A stretch of 64,000 nucleotides of DNA from Amycolatopsis sp. EV170708-02-1 (lineage in GTDB: Bacteria > Actinomycetota > Actinomycetes > Mycobacteriales > Pseudonocardiaceae). The DNA lies in the NCBI RefSeq assembly GCF_022479115.1, contig NZ_CP092497.1:3162001-3226000 (forward strand), in the 5' to 3' direction. Positions 17,105-25,058 of this stretch are shown in pieces (the first letter of the stretch is position 1; the number at the start of each line of letters is the position of its first letter). The notes under the pieces were generated by a model that did no database searches, was not told where the DNA came from, and was given only the letters and a program-made list of their open reading frames with translations. A program made the translations under genes and the position numbers.

Positions 17105-18349
17105 ATGGCCCACATGATCGGAACCGGCCTGACCGACGAAGCCGTTTACGACCGCACGCGGATCGAGCAATGGCGGGCGGGGAAGGCGCTGTCGCGGCGC
17201 GGGATGCTTCGGCTCACGGCCGGCGGCTCACTCGCTCTGACGGCGTTCGGCGCGCTTCCGTCCGGGACGGCGTCGGCGGCCACGCCGATCGTGAAGCCCC
17301 TGCCGCCGGAGATCTTCGAGGTCTACGGCACCAACGCCGAGACCCGCTGGGAGGCGCTGAGCGGCCAGGGCTATCTGACGCCGATCGAACGGTTCTTCGT
17401 GCGGAATCACACCGCCACTCCGACGATCGACGTCGGCACTTGGCGGCTGAAGCTCTTCGGGAGCGGGCTGCGTGGAGGGCCGGTCGAGTTCAGCTACCGA
17501 GACCTGCTCCGGTTGCCTTCCGAGACGATCACTTCCGCCATCGAATGCGCGGGCAACGGACGGAGTTACTTCACCAGCCAGCAGGGCCAAACGGTGTCGG
17601 GCACGGCCTGGAAGCTCGGCGCGATCGGCGTCGCGCGCTGGCGTGGTGTCCGGCTTTCCACGGTGCTGGCCAAGGCGGGCCTGACGCGGAACGCGGTGGA
17701 CGTCCTGCCGGAGGGGCTGGACGCCGATTACGTCACCGGCGGGGTCAACCTGGGAAAGGTGCGCCGCCCGCTGCCGGTCGAAAAGGCATTGCAGGACGTT
17801 CTGCTGGCCTACGAGATGAACGGGCATCCGCTCCCGCCGGACCACGGCCATCCGGTGCGGCTCGTCGTACCCTCCTGGGCCGGGATCTCGTCGATCAAAT
17901 GGCTGGGGCGCATCGAAGTCTCGGAAACGCCACTGGTGTCCCCCTGGAGCACGCAGTACTACCGGCTGCTCGGACCGGACTATCCGGCGGAGGGCACTCC
18001 TGTGACGCGGCAGGTGGTCAAGAGCGCGTTCGAACTGCCGTGGAACGGCGAGTTCGCGGCAGGCGGCAGGCAGGTGCTGCGCGGCCGCTCGTGGTCGGGA
18101 AACGGCCGGATCCGGCGGGTCGAAGTCGACACTGGAGGCGGTTGGCGGCAGGCGAAGTTCGTGGGCGCGGCCGCGGATCGAGGATGGCAGCGCTGGGAGA
18201 TCCCTTGGCGCGCCGGTGTTCCCGGTGCCCATACGCTGCGGGCGCGAGCCACGGACATCACCGGTGCCAGCCAGCCCGACGTCACCCCGTACAACACCCA
18301 GGGCTACCTGTTCGACGCCGTCGTCCGTCATCCGGTCCGGGTGGTGTGA
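17105..18349 (+). CDS. Tat-exported molybdopterin-dependent oxidoreductase, sulfite oxidase family
   Basis: A 414-aa enzyme. The N-terminus carries a twin-arginine signal (LSRRGMLRLTAGG, about residues 29-41) followed by a hydrophobic stretch ending in ASA, so it is exported folded. The molybdenum-coordinating cysteine is Cys148 in IECAGNGRSYF, and the family segments GVRLSTVLAKAG and HGHPVRLVVPSWAG are present; the C-terminal about 110 residues form the Mo-co dimerisation domain. Substrate is unknown: sulfite or oxidised methionine/sulfoxide are family precedents. Start could also be the ATG at 17114. It abuts a winged-helix gene by one base and probably shares its transcript. Confidence 0.88.
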   Translation: MAHMIGTGLTDEAVYDRTRIEQWRAGKALSRRGMLRLTAGGSLALTAFGALPSGTASAATPIVKPLPPEIFEVYGTNAETRWEALSGQGYLTPIERFFVRNHTATPTIDVGTWRLKLFGSGLRGGPVEFSYRDLLRLPSETITSAIECAGNGRSYFTSQQGQTVSGTAWKLGAIGVARWRGVRLSTVLAKAGLTRNAVDVLPEGLDADYVTGGVNLGKVRRPLPVEKALQDVLLAYEMNGHPLPPDHGHPVRLVVPSWAGISSIKWLGRIEVSETPLVSPWSTQYYRLLGPDYPAEGTPVTRQVVKSAFELPWNGEFAAGGRQVLRGRSWSGNGRIRRVEVDTGGGWRQAKFVGAAADRGWQRWEIPWRAGVPGAHTLRARATDITGASQPDVTPYNTQGYLFDAVVRHPVRVV

Positions 18350-18350
18350 G

Positions 18351-18857
18351 ATGACGCAGTCGGTCGCGGCGAGCTTCGAGCCGACCGTCGAGCTGACCCT
18401 GGCGTTGCGGGTCAGCACCGACTCCGAGCACGCCGCCACGATCGCCGCGCGCCTGCTTGAGTCCTTTGAGGACACTGTCGGCGTCACGCTGACGGCACGG
18501 ACCGTCCAAACCGGTCAGGTCGTCGAGCTCGCCGGGCGAAGGCGATCGGGTGCGCCCGCGCCGCCGCTGCGCATCGAACCGGATTCGCGACGTGTGCTGC
18601 TGCGCGGTGAGGTACTGGAGTTCACCAGGCTCGAGTTCGACCTCCTGCTGTTCCTGAGCCGGAATCCGGACCGAGTCTTCGACCGCATCACCCTGATGGA
18701 GCGGGTGTGGGGTCTGTCCGGCGGCAACGGGCGGACCGTGGACGTCCATGTCCGCAAGATCCGCGGCAAGCTGGAACCCGTGCTGACGCCGATCGTGACG
18801 GTGCGCGGGGTCGGTTACCGGTTCGACGGGGCGGGCTTGGTGTTCATCGCGGACTGA
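18351..18857 (+). CDS. Winged-helix DNA-binding protein lacking a receiver domain
   Basis: A 168-aa protein. Residues 72-165 are an OmpR/PhoB-type winged helix (RIEPDSRRVLLRGEVLEFTRLE...NPDRVFDRITLMERVWG...TVDVHVRKIRGKL...VRGVGYRF). The first 60 residues are not a CheY-like receiver and have no phosphoacceptor Asp pocket; they look like a small alpha/beta domain (VELTLALRVSTDSEHAATIAARLL). It therefore probably acts without phosphorylation, or is regulated by a ligand or partner. The ATG follows the molybdoenzyme stop immediately, suggesting it regulates or is co-expressed with that enzyme. Its stop overlaps the convergent nuclease gene by 14 bp. Confidence 0.82.
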   Translation: MTQSVAASFEPTVELTLALRVSTDSEHAATIAARLLESFEDTVGVTLTARTVQTGQVVELAGRRRSGAPAPPLRIEPDSRRVLLRGEVLEFTRLEFDLLLFLSRNPDRVFDRITLMERVWGLSGGNGRTVDVHVRKIRGKLEPVLTPIVTVRGVGYRFDGAGLVFIAD

Positions 18858-20037
18858 GTGGCGAGTCCGCGCCGTTCGACTCTGTGCCTTCGATCGTCAT
18901 GGGCTCGGAGGTGGCCGGAGAGTTGTATCGAGTCACAGTCTTCCTGAGGTGATCTGCGTGCTGGTAGATCTCCTCGACTGTCGTGATGGGGATGCGTGTC
19001 TCCACCTTGTTCTCGTCGAAGACGCCGAGATACTTCTTTGAGCGGTTGAACCACAGGCGAGCGATCGGTTTACGATTGTTGTCGTCCAGCAGGACGCCGA
19101 AGTAGGTCTTCGTATCGCGCGCGATGACCCTTGCTGCCGGGACCTCTCGACAGACGATTGCGCGGACGATTCGGTATCCCTCAAGTTCTTCTTCGGTCGT
19201 CACCACATCCCCGTTGCTGTCACGGGGCCTTGCTTCAGCAGGGACCTCGGGGGCATTGTCGACACGATTTTCCTGCTCGGAGAGATTGGGTGCACCGGCT
19301 GAAACGCTGACGAATGAATCGGGTCCGCCCAGCGCGTTCTTCAGACGGTCGTTGACCTGCTCGTTGAGGAATTGGCGGGCCGCCTTGTCCACAAGCGGAG
19401 CGAACTGGTCGCGAACCCGCTGAGTGAAGGAGCCCTCGTAAACGCGGCCTGCCAAGAACTTCACCCACTCATCCTCGGGTGTCTTGAACTGGGTCGCGAG
19501 GATCCGCTTGATCTGGCCGATGTACTTGAGTTCCTCGGCGGCATTGATGACCGAGTCCAGGTTGAACGACTCTTTGCTCAACTTCGCAAGTTCAGGAATG
19601 AGGGTCTCATCGATATCCGAAAAATCGAGAACCAGAAAGGGTTTCGCATCCATTCTGTTCGGCGCGTCCAGATCGGTGTAAAACTGGTATGTTTCGCCAT
19701 TGGTGAGGATGGCGATCCTCGCATTTGTCACGGCGAAGTACCGGAAAAGCTGAGAAGCATGCTCAAGGCGAAGCGGATCGTTGATCTTCTTGGCTTCGAC
19801 CAGTACCTGTACCTGTCCGTCGTGCACAATGGCGTAGTCGATCTTCTCGCCCTTTTTGGTGCCGACATCAGCCGTGAATTCGGGGATGACTTCCGCAGGA
19901 TTGAAGACGTCGTACCCGAGTACTGTGCTGATGAAGGGCATCACGAAAGCGTTCTTAGTGGCCTCTTCCGTTTGGATGTCGGCCTTGTGCTTCCGAATTT
20001 TCAGAGCCAGAGCCTGTGCGCGCTCTGCGATCTCCAT
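18844..20037 (-). CDS. Orphan type I restriction HsdR N-terminal-like nuclease protein
   Basis: A 397-aa protein belonging to a widespread stand-alone family resembling the N-terminal nuclease domain of HsdR. The N-terminal helix (ERAQALALKIRKHKADIQTEEATKNAFVMPF) leads to a PD-(D/E)xK-like core: Asp in GEKIDYAIV and the pair in VLVEAKKIND. The rest is helical, with a C-terminal small beta domain (ARLWFNRSKKYLGVFDENK). No HsdS, HsdM or helicase is nearby, so it is not a complete restriction system. The ATG at 20037 has GGAGG eight nt upstream; ATG 20052 is possible. Base composition is visibly less G/C-rich than all neighbours, suggesting transfer. The 3' end overlaps the opposite gene by 14 bp. 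Confidence 0.8.
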   Translation of the reverse strand: MEIAERAQALALKIRKHKADIQTEEATKNAFVMPFISTVLGYDVFNPAEVIPEFTADVGTKKGEKIDYAIVHDGQVQVLVEAKKINDPLRLEHASQLFRYFAVTNARIAILTNGETYQFYTDLDAPNRMDAKPFLVLDFSDIDETLIPELAKLSKESFNLDSVINAAEELKYIGQIKRILATQFKTPEDEWVKFLAGRVYEGSFTQRVRDQFAPLVDKAARQFLNEQVNDRLKNALGGPDSFVSVSAGAPNLSEQENRVDNAPEVPAEARPRDSNGDVVTTEEELEGYRIVRAIVCREVPAARVIARDTKTYFGVLLDDNNRKPIARLWFNRSKKYLGVFDENKVETRIPITTVEEIYQHADHLRKTVTRYNSPATSEPMTIEGTESNGADSPLSPR

Positions 20038-20241
20038 AGTGATGTCCTCCATATGACACGTTTCCTCGGTGCGCGATGGCCGCACCTTCCCCAGTGGCTC
20101 TCGCTGCGTTGCGGGACCTAGGTCGTAGACGGAAGCTCTCGCGTTACATCCCGTGACTCGATGGTGATGTCGGATGTCGATGCGATCACCCGGCGGCGCC
20201 GACTGACATTTGGGCAAAGCCGGGATGTCAGGATACGAACC

Positions 20242-21114
20242 GTGACTCCCACTTACGTCTTGGTCCACGGTTCCAACAGCGCCTCGTTCACCTGGGGCCC
20301 GCTGCAACGCGAGCTCGCCCTGCTCGGCCACCGCACGCTGGCCGTCGACCTTCCCGGTCACGGCTTCGCCGCCGGGTTCCACGCCGCCTACCAGGCACCG
20401 CAAGACCTCGAAGCGCTGGCCACAGCACCGTCGAACCAGGCGGGCGCCACCTTGGCCGAGGCCGTCGAGCAGGTGGTGGACGTCGTGCGCAAGGTCGCCG
20501 AGCACGGTCCGGTCATCCTGGTCGGGCACAGCCGCGGTGGGCTCGCGCTCACCGGCGTCGCGAACGCCGTCCCGGAACTGATCGACCGGATCGTCTACAT
20601 CTCCGCGTGGTGCTGTGTCGACGCGACGGTGGGCGAGTACATGCAGGGGCCGGAGTACGCGAGCAGCGCGCTCAACGACGTCGCCGGTGTCGTCGTCGCC
20701 AATCCCGCCGAGCTCGGCGCGCTCCGGATGAACTGGCGCACCGCCGATCCCGAGCTGCTGGCCGCGTTGAAGACCGCGATGATCGAGGACGGCACCGAGC
20801 AGGAGTTCTTCGCCTACCTCAACACGCTCGAGCCGGACGAGAGCCTCGACGCCGGGACCGAACTCGCCGACGCCGCGACCTGGGGCCGGATCCCGCGCAC
20901 CTACATCAGGCTCACCGAGGACCGGTCGATGCCGCTCGCGCTGCAGGACCGTTTCATCAAGGAGGCGGACGCGCTCACCCCGGACAACCCGACCGACGTG
21001 CGGTCACTGAAGAGCAGCCACGTCCGTTTCCTCGTGCACCCGCAGGAGGCCGCCGCCCTCCTCTCCGGGCTGCTCGCGACGGAAGGTCAGGGAGCGACGA
21101 GCCCGGCTTCGTAG
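20242..21114 (+). CDS. Alpha/beta hydrolase (esterase-like)
   Basis: A 290-aa serine hydrolase. The oxyanion strand YVLVHGSNSASFTWGPL comes straight after the start, the nucleophile elbow is GHSRGG (Ser about residue 99), and the catalytic His lies in SSHVRFLVHP near the C-terminus. This pattern resembles the plant methyl-esterase/hydroxynitrile-lyase branch and bacterial EstC-like enzymes; the substrate is unknown. The GTG at 20242 has AGGA at suitable spacing and removes a non-conserved Arg-rich extension that a start at 20161 would add. Its last 28 bp overlap the end of the convergent response regulator gene. Confidence 0.85.
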   Translation: MTPTYVLVHGSNSASFTWGPLQRELALLGHRTLAVDLPGHGFAAGFHAAYQAPQDLEALATAPSNQAGATLAEAVEQVVDVVRKVAEHGPVILVGHSRGGLALTGVANAVPELIDRIVYISAWCCVDATVGEYMQGPEYASSALNDVAGVVVANPAELGALRMNWRTADPELLAALKTAMIEDGTEQEFFAYLNTLEPDESLDAGTELADAATWGRIPRTYIRLTEDRSMPLALQDRFIKEADALTPDNPTDVRSLKSSHVRFLVHPQEAAALLSGLLATEGQGATSPAS

Positions 21115-21755
21115 GCGAAGATCGTCAGCTGGACCCGGTTGGTCGCGTCGAGTTTCGCGAAGATCCGGGTGATGTGGGTCTTCACCGTCGCTTCGCTCAA
21201 GTGCAGTTCCGCGCCGATCTCGGCGTTGGTCCAGCCTTGCGCGACGGCGGTGACGATCTGCCGCTCGCGTTCGGTCAGGGTGCCCAGCCCGGCTCGTGCC
21301 CGGTGACGGCGAGGGCTCGTCCTGGTCGCGACGAAATGCCCGATGAGCGTCCGCGTCGTCCGCGGTGACAGCATGGCCTCGCCCGCCGCGACCACGCGCA
21401 CCGCGTCGATGATCTCCTGCGGCGAGCCCTCCTTCAGCAGGAACCCGCTGGCGCCCGCGCCGAGCGCGTCGAAGACGTACTCGTCGAGGTCGTAGGTGGT
21501 GAGCACGAGGACCTTCGGCGGATTGGGCAGCGCGGTGACCGCGGCGGTCGCGGTGAGGCCGTTCATCCGCCGCATCCTGATGTCCATCAGCACGACGTCG
21601 GGCGCGTGCATGGTCACCTTCGGGACGGCTTCGTCCCCGTCACCCGCTTCCGCGACGACCTCGATGTCGCCCGTGCTGGACAGGATCATCGACAAACCGG
21701 TTCGCACGAGCGGGTCGTCGTCGACGAGCAGCACTCGCAGTGGGCGCTGGTTCAC
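21087..21755 (-). CDS. LuxR/NarL-family response regulator
   Basis: A 222-aa two-component regulator. Receiver domain 1-120: acidic pocket LLVDDDP, phosphoacceptor Asp58 in VVLMDIRM, Lys in FLLKEGS. C-terminal LuxR helix-turn-helix 155-215 (LTERERQIVTAVAQGWTNAEIGAELHLSEATVKTHITRIFAKL). It is the cognate partner of the kinase encoded 9 nt upstream on the same strand. Target genes are not evident from context; nearest candidates are the kinase operon itself and flanking genes. Confidence 0.93.
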   Translation of the reverse strand: MNQRPLRVLLVDDDPLVRTGLSMILSSTGDIEVVAEAGDGDEAVPKVTMHAPDVVLMDIRMRRMNGLTATAAVTALPNPPKVLVLTTYDLDEYVFDALGAGASGFLLKEGSPQEIIDAVRVVAAGEAMLSPRTTRTLIGHFVATRTSPRRHRARAGLGTLTERERQIVTAVAQGWTNAEIGAELHLSEATVKTHITRIFAKLDATNRVQLTIFAYEAGLVAP

Positions 21756-21764
21756 CCGGACAGG

Positions 21765-22964
21765 TTAGTGGTGTCCCCAAGGCAGCCAAGCCCGGACGGC
21801 GAATGTGCGCTCTTCGGTGGGGCCGGCGCTGACGTTCCCGCCGATCAGCGTGACACGTTCACCGATGCCCGTCAGCCCGGCGCCCGCGCCCGGCGGCCTT
21901 CCCGCCGCGACGGTCGCGGCCAGGGGATTGACGACCTCGACGGTGAGCCCGTGCCCTGGCCCGCCGCGAACCGAAACCTCGGCCGTCGCACCCGGGGCGT
22001 GTTTCAGGATGTTGGTCATCGATTCCTGGACGATCCGGTACGCGGTCGTGCCGAGCAACGCCGGCGCGCCGCCCGCGTCGTCGAGCAGGATCGTCACGTT
22101 GACCCCCAAACCGGCCCGGCGGGCGTTGGCGACCAGTTCGGGGATGTCCGCCAGCGTCGGTTGTGGCGGCTCCGGGTGGATCCCGTTTTCGCTGTTTTCG
22201 CTGAAACCCTGGCCATCGCGGAGGACCCCGATGACCTGCCTCAGGTCTTCGAGCGACTGGCGCGCGGTCGTGCGGACGGTCTTCGCCGCCTCGGTCGTCG
22301 CGGGTCCTTTGCTGACTTCGAGCGCACCGGCTTGCAGCGACAGCAGCGAGAGCCGGTGCCCGAGGACGTCGTGCATCTCGCGCGCGATCCGGGTGCGTTC
22401 CGCGCGGCGGGTCATCTCGGCCCGGAGTTCCTCCTCCTTGGCCTCACGGATCGCGAGCTTGTCCTGCATCCCGCGGACGACCCCGACGGTGAGCGGCACC
22501 GCCGTCATCACGACGGCGACCGTCAACGTCCCCATCAGCTGCACGGCGGAGAACTGCTTGCCGACGATCTGCCCCGCGACGGTCACGTCGGGATGGCGGT
22601 TGGCGTCGCCGAACAACGCCCACGCGGTGGCGACGTAGACCAGGACGGAGCCGGTCCACAGGACGCGGTCGCGGCGGCGCGCGGCCAAGGCGGCGAGGGC
22701 GACCAGCGCGGCCAGCGCGTCGGACCGGAAGCAGAGCGGCGGCACCAAGGCGATGCCGAGGACGAGTTCCGGCCATTTGTGCCGCCAGCAGAGCATGACC
22801 GCGGCCGCGATCCCGGTGAAGAACCCGAGCGTGGACCACCAGGTCGGGTCGAACGATTGCGTCGCCGGAAGGTAACCCTGGGCGCTGAAGACGAAAATGC
22901 TGCTGATCACGCACGCCGCGACCGCCACCACGGTGAGCACCACACCGAGCACACGCCTTGCCAT
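21765..22964 (-). CDS. Sensor histidine kinase (HisKA_3/NarX type)
   Basis: A 399-aa membrane kinase. About five hydrophobic segments occupy residues 1-165 with little extracellular sequence, so it probably senses a membrane or intramembrane cue. The dimerisation/phosphoacceptor helix reads RIAREMHDVLGHRLSLLSLQ (His about residue 200), and the ATPase contains AYRIVQESMTNILKHAPGA (N box) and GAGLTGIGERV (G box). It heads the two-gene operon. TACGCT ends 6 nt before the ATG, so the mRNA is probably leaderless. This architecture is common in actinobacterial envelope-stress and antibiotic-sensing pairs. Confidence 0.92.
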   Translation of the reverse strand: MARRVLGVVLTVVAVAACVISSIFVFSAQGYLPATQSFDPTWWSTLGFFTGIAAAVMLCWRHKWPELVLGIALVPPLCFRSDALAALVALAALAARRRDRVLWTGSVLVYVATAWALFGDANRHPDVTVAGQIVGKQFSAVQLMGTLTVAVVMTAVPLTVGVVRGMQDKLAIREAKEEELRAEMTRRAERTRIAREMHDVLGHRLSLLSLQAGALEVSKGPATTEAAKTVRTTARQSLEDLRQVIGVLRDGQGFSENSENGIHPEPPQPTLADIPELVANARRAGLGVNVTILLDDAGGAPALLGTTAYRIVQESMTNILKHAPGATAEVSVRGGPGHGLTVEVVNPLAATVAAGRPPGAGAGLTGIGERVTLIGGNVSAGPTEERTFAVRAWLPWGHH

Positions 22965-22970
22965 GCGCTG

Positions 22971-22976
22971 AGCGTA
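22971..22976 (-). promoter_or_regulatory. Candidate -10 hexamer of the two-component operon
   Basis: On the minus strand TACGCT is followed by six nt and then the ATG of the histidine kinase; no Shine-Dalgarno sequence is present. Confidence 0.4.
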
Positions 22977-23137
22977 CGCAAACCCGCTTGGCCGGCCGCA
23001 TCAGCGGAACCGGTCCTTCACGGCGCGCGAATTACGACTTTCGTCGTAACGGGTTGGCGCGCCGAGGACGACGCGGGCGCCTCGCGATCGCTGGTTGTAT
23101 GCCGCCTCGTTCATCCCTTTGGAAAGGAAAAACCCCC

Positions 23138-23740
23138 GTGACCCAGCAAACCCCCTACACGCCGGCCCCGCAAGCCCCCGCCAGCCCGATGCCGCCACGC
23201 AACGGCATCGGCGTCACGGGCTTCGTCCTCGGCCTGGTGGGGCTGGTCTTCTCCCCGATCCCGTTCGTCGGCGTCGTCGCCTGGCCGTTGGTGATCCTCG
23301 GCCTGATCTTCTCGATCATCGGCCTGATCCGCGTCAAGAACGGGAAGGCCTCCAACAAGGGGCTCTCCATCACCGGTATCGCCTTGTCCGCACTCGGGCT
23401 CGTGGTCTGCGTGGTCTGGATCTTCGTGTTCAACGCGGCGGTCAACGAGGTCAACAACGAGATCAACCGCACCGCGAAGGTGTCCTACGAGGTCACCGGC
23501 GACGCCACGAACGTCGAGGTCATCTACGGCGAGGTCCTCAACCCCGTCACGGAGACCGTCCCGGCGCTGCCGTGGAACAAGGAAGTCGAGAACAAGGGCG
23601 TCTACAAGGGCGGGACGCTCACGGTCACCACCGGCGAGACCGGTGGATCCGTGACCTGCAAGATCACCGTCGACGGCGCGGTGGTTTCGACCAAGACCGC
23701 TTCCGGCGAATTCGCGATGGCCGCCTGCACCGGAGTGTGA
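23138..23740 (+). CDS. DUF4190-type membrane protein with MmpS-like C-terminal domain
   Basis: A 200-aa protein. A short Pro/Ala/Gln-rich cytoplasmic tail precedes the DUF4190 signature (NGIGVTGFVLGLVGLVF...GLIFSIIGLIRVKNGK...GLSITGIALSALGLVV) with two or three transmembrane helices. An extracytoplasmic beta domain of about 100 residues (KVSYEVTGDATNVEVIYG...PWNKEV...GGSVTCKITVDGAVVSTKTASGEF) ends the protein and resembles MmpS-type transport-accessory domains. GTG 23138 is preceded by GGAAAGG. Function is unknown; envelope stability or export support is a guess. A family B hairpin follows. Confidence 0.8.
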   Translation: MTQQTPYTPAPQAPASPMPPRNGIGVTGFVLGLVGLVFSPIPFVGVVAWPLVILGLIFSIIGLIRVKNGKASNKGLSITGIALSALGLVVCVVWIFVFNAAVNEVNNEINRTAKVSYEVTGDATNVEVIYGEVLNPVTETVPALPWNKEVENKGVYKGGTLTVTTGETGGSVTCKITVDGAVVSTKTASGEFAMAACTGV

Positions 23741-23750
23741 CGGTCGGACC

Positions 23751-23797
23751 GTGAAAGGCCTCCTTCGCCATTCTCGGGGTGGCGGGGAGGCCTTCGC
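23751..23797 (+). terminator. Imperfect hairpin of palindrome family B
   Basis: Starts GTGAAAGGCCTCC. Two stacked stems: 23755-23763 with 23786-23794 (9 bp), then 23766-23770 with 23780-23784 (5 bp), separated by a small internal loop. It lies between the DUF4190 gene and the acyl-CoA dehydrogenase gene. Confidence 0.65.
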
Positions 23798-23817
23798 GAT
23801 TCCGGCATGATGCGGGC

Positions 23818-24945
23818 ATGACCGAGCCCGTCCATCCGTTCGCCCCACCCGCCCACGAACGTCACTGGATCGAAACCGTCACCGAACTGGCGGAGGACTT
23901 CGCCGCGAGCGCCGCCGAGTTCGACGAAACGGCCGAGCTCCCCATCGCCAACCTGCGTGCCTTGCACGCGACCGGACTCGACAGGGCGACCCTGCCCGCG
24001 GAGTTCGGCGGCGAGGATTTGAGTTATCGGACGTACGGCGAGATCGTCCGGATGCTCAGCGCGGCCTGTTCTTCGACGGCGTGTATCTGGGTGATGCACA
24101 TCGGCGCCGCCGTCGGGCTGGCCCAGTTGTCCACCCCCGATGTGGGTCGCTTCTACGCCGACGAGCTCATCGGCGGCAAGCGCTTCGCCAACGCGCTGTC
24201 GGAACCGAGCAGTGGCAACATGTTCCTGATGCCGCAACAGGTCGCCGAACCCGTCGACGGCGGGTACCGGCTCACCGGTGCCAAACGATTCGTTTCGGGT
24301 TGCGAGGTCGCCGACCACTTCCTGGTCAACGCGCTCGTCGACGGCGTGCCCACGTTCTTCGGTGTCTCGCCGGACGACACGATGACCTTCGTTCCCATCT
24401 GGGACACGATGGGACTGCGCGCCAGCCGGAGCCAGCTCGTCTCGTTCGAAGACACCGTCCTGCGGGAGGACCGCCGGTGCCCGCCCACGACCGTGCGGCG
24501 GCCGAACCACATCGCCGCGGGCCTCGCCTTCTTGTCACTGGGGATCGCCGACGCGGCGGAGCAAGCGCTGATCGCGCATGCCCGGAGCCGTGTCATCCCC
24601 GCGACCGGGGAGCCGCTCGCCGGAATGCAATGGCTGCAGTTCGAGGTCGCGGACGTCCACGCCCGTCTCGAAGCGTCGCTCATGTACGCCCGGAACATGG
24701 CGTGGCTGGCGGATCAGAACTCGCCGGAGTTCCTGCCCGCGACCATGACAGCGAAGGTGCTCGCGAACGACATCGCCCGCGACGTCGCCCAAGTGGCGCT
24801 GAAAGCGGGCGGCGGTTCGGGTTTCCTGCGCACCTCGCCGATCCAGCGGCTGTTCCGCGACGCGCAGGCGGGCGGGCTGATGGCCTATTCGGCCGAAGTC
24901 ACCAAGGACCGGATCGGGAAGACGGTGCTCCTGCCGCAGGACTGA
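23818..24945 (+). CDS. Acyl-CoA dehydrogenase family flavoprotein
   Basis: A 375-aa protein with the three-domain ACAD fold. N-terminal helices carry LPAEFGGEDLSYRTYGEIVRMLSAACSSTACIW, the middle beta domain GYRLTGAKRFVSGCEVADHFLVNA, and the C-terminal bundle GGGSGFLRTSPIQRLFRDAQAGG. The C-terminal Arg/Gly pattern and the N-terminal motif are shared with flavin-dependent hydroxylases such as HsaA, so it may be an ACAD-like monooxygenase rather than a true dehydrogenase; the catalytic Glu was not located with confidence. Start ATG 23818 avoids overlap with the terminator. No CoA ligase, enoyl-CoA hydratase or reductase neighbour gives a pathway. Confidence 0.82.
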   Translation: MTEPVHPFAPPAHERHWIETVTELAEDFAASAAEFDETAELPIANLRALHATGLDRATLPAEFGGEDLSYRTYGEIVRMLSAACSSTACIWVMHIGAAVGLAQLSTPDVGRFYADELIGGKRFANALSEPSSGNMFLMPQQVAEPVDGGYRLTGAKRFVSGCEVADHFLVNALVDGVPTFFGVSPDDTMTFVPIWDTMGLRASRSQLVSFEDTVLREDRRCPPTTVRRPNHIAAGLAFLSLGIADAAEQALIAHARSRVIPATGEPLAGMQWLQFEVADVHARLEASLMYARNMAWLADQNSPEFLPATMTAKVLANDIARDVAQVALKAGGGSGFLRTSPIQRLFRDAQAGGLMAYSAEVTKDRIGKTVLLPQD

Positions 24946-24955
24946 CCTCGGATGG

Positions 24956-24983
24956 CCGGCCGGGTGACGTCAAGCCCGGCCGG
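24956..24983. terminator. Hairpin between convergent genes
   Basis: Perfect 9-bp arms CCGGCCGGG (24956-24964) and CCCGGCCGG (24975-24983) around a 10-nt loop that itself contains TGACGTCA. It separates the acyl-CoA dehydrogenase gene from the end of the minus-strand MerR operon. Confidence 0.6.
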
Positions 24984-24998
24984 TCCCGCCGGAGCGGG

Positions 24999-25058
24999 TC
25001 AGCAGCAGCCGCTGCCGCAGCAGTCGCAATCGCACCAGTCGTCGTTCCGCATGGTCAT
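24999..25058 (-). CDS. Tiny cysteine-rich peptide coupled to a MerR regulator
   Basis: An ORF of 19 codons ending WCDCDCCGSGCC: six cysteines among the last eleven residues, preceded by a short Arg/Asn/Asp stretch. The first ATG overlaps the MerR stop (ATGA); a second ATG three codons on (25052) lies nine nt after AGGAGG and is the better start, giving 17 residues. That ribosome-binding site is formed by the glycine codons closing the MerR reading frame. The composition suggests a metallothionein-like metal binder made together with its metal-sensing regulator. Too short for standard gene callers. The reading frame, coupling and cysteines are seen directly; the function is inferred. Confidence 0.6.
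   Translation of the reverse strand: MTMRNDDWCDCDCCGSGCC

Noticed and set aside
20038..20529. N-terminal extension of the HsdR-N-like protein
   Set aside because: The extra 160 residues are antisense to the alpha/beta hydrolase, and the ATG at 20037 has a strong Shine-Dalgarno sequence.
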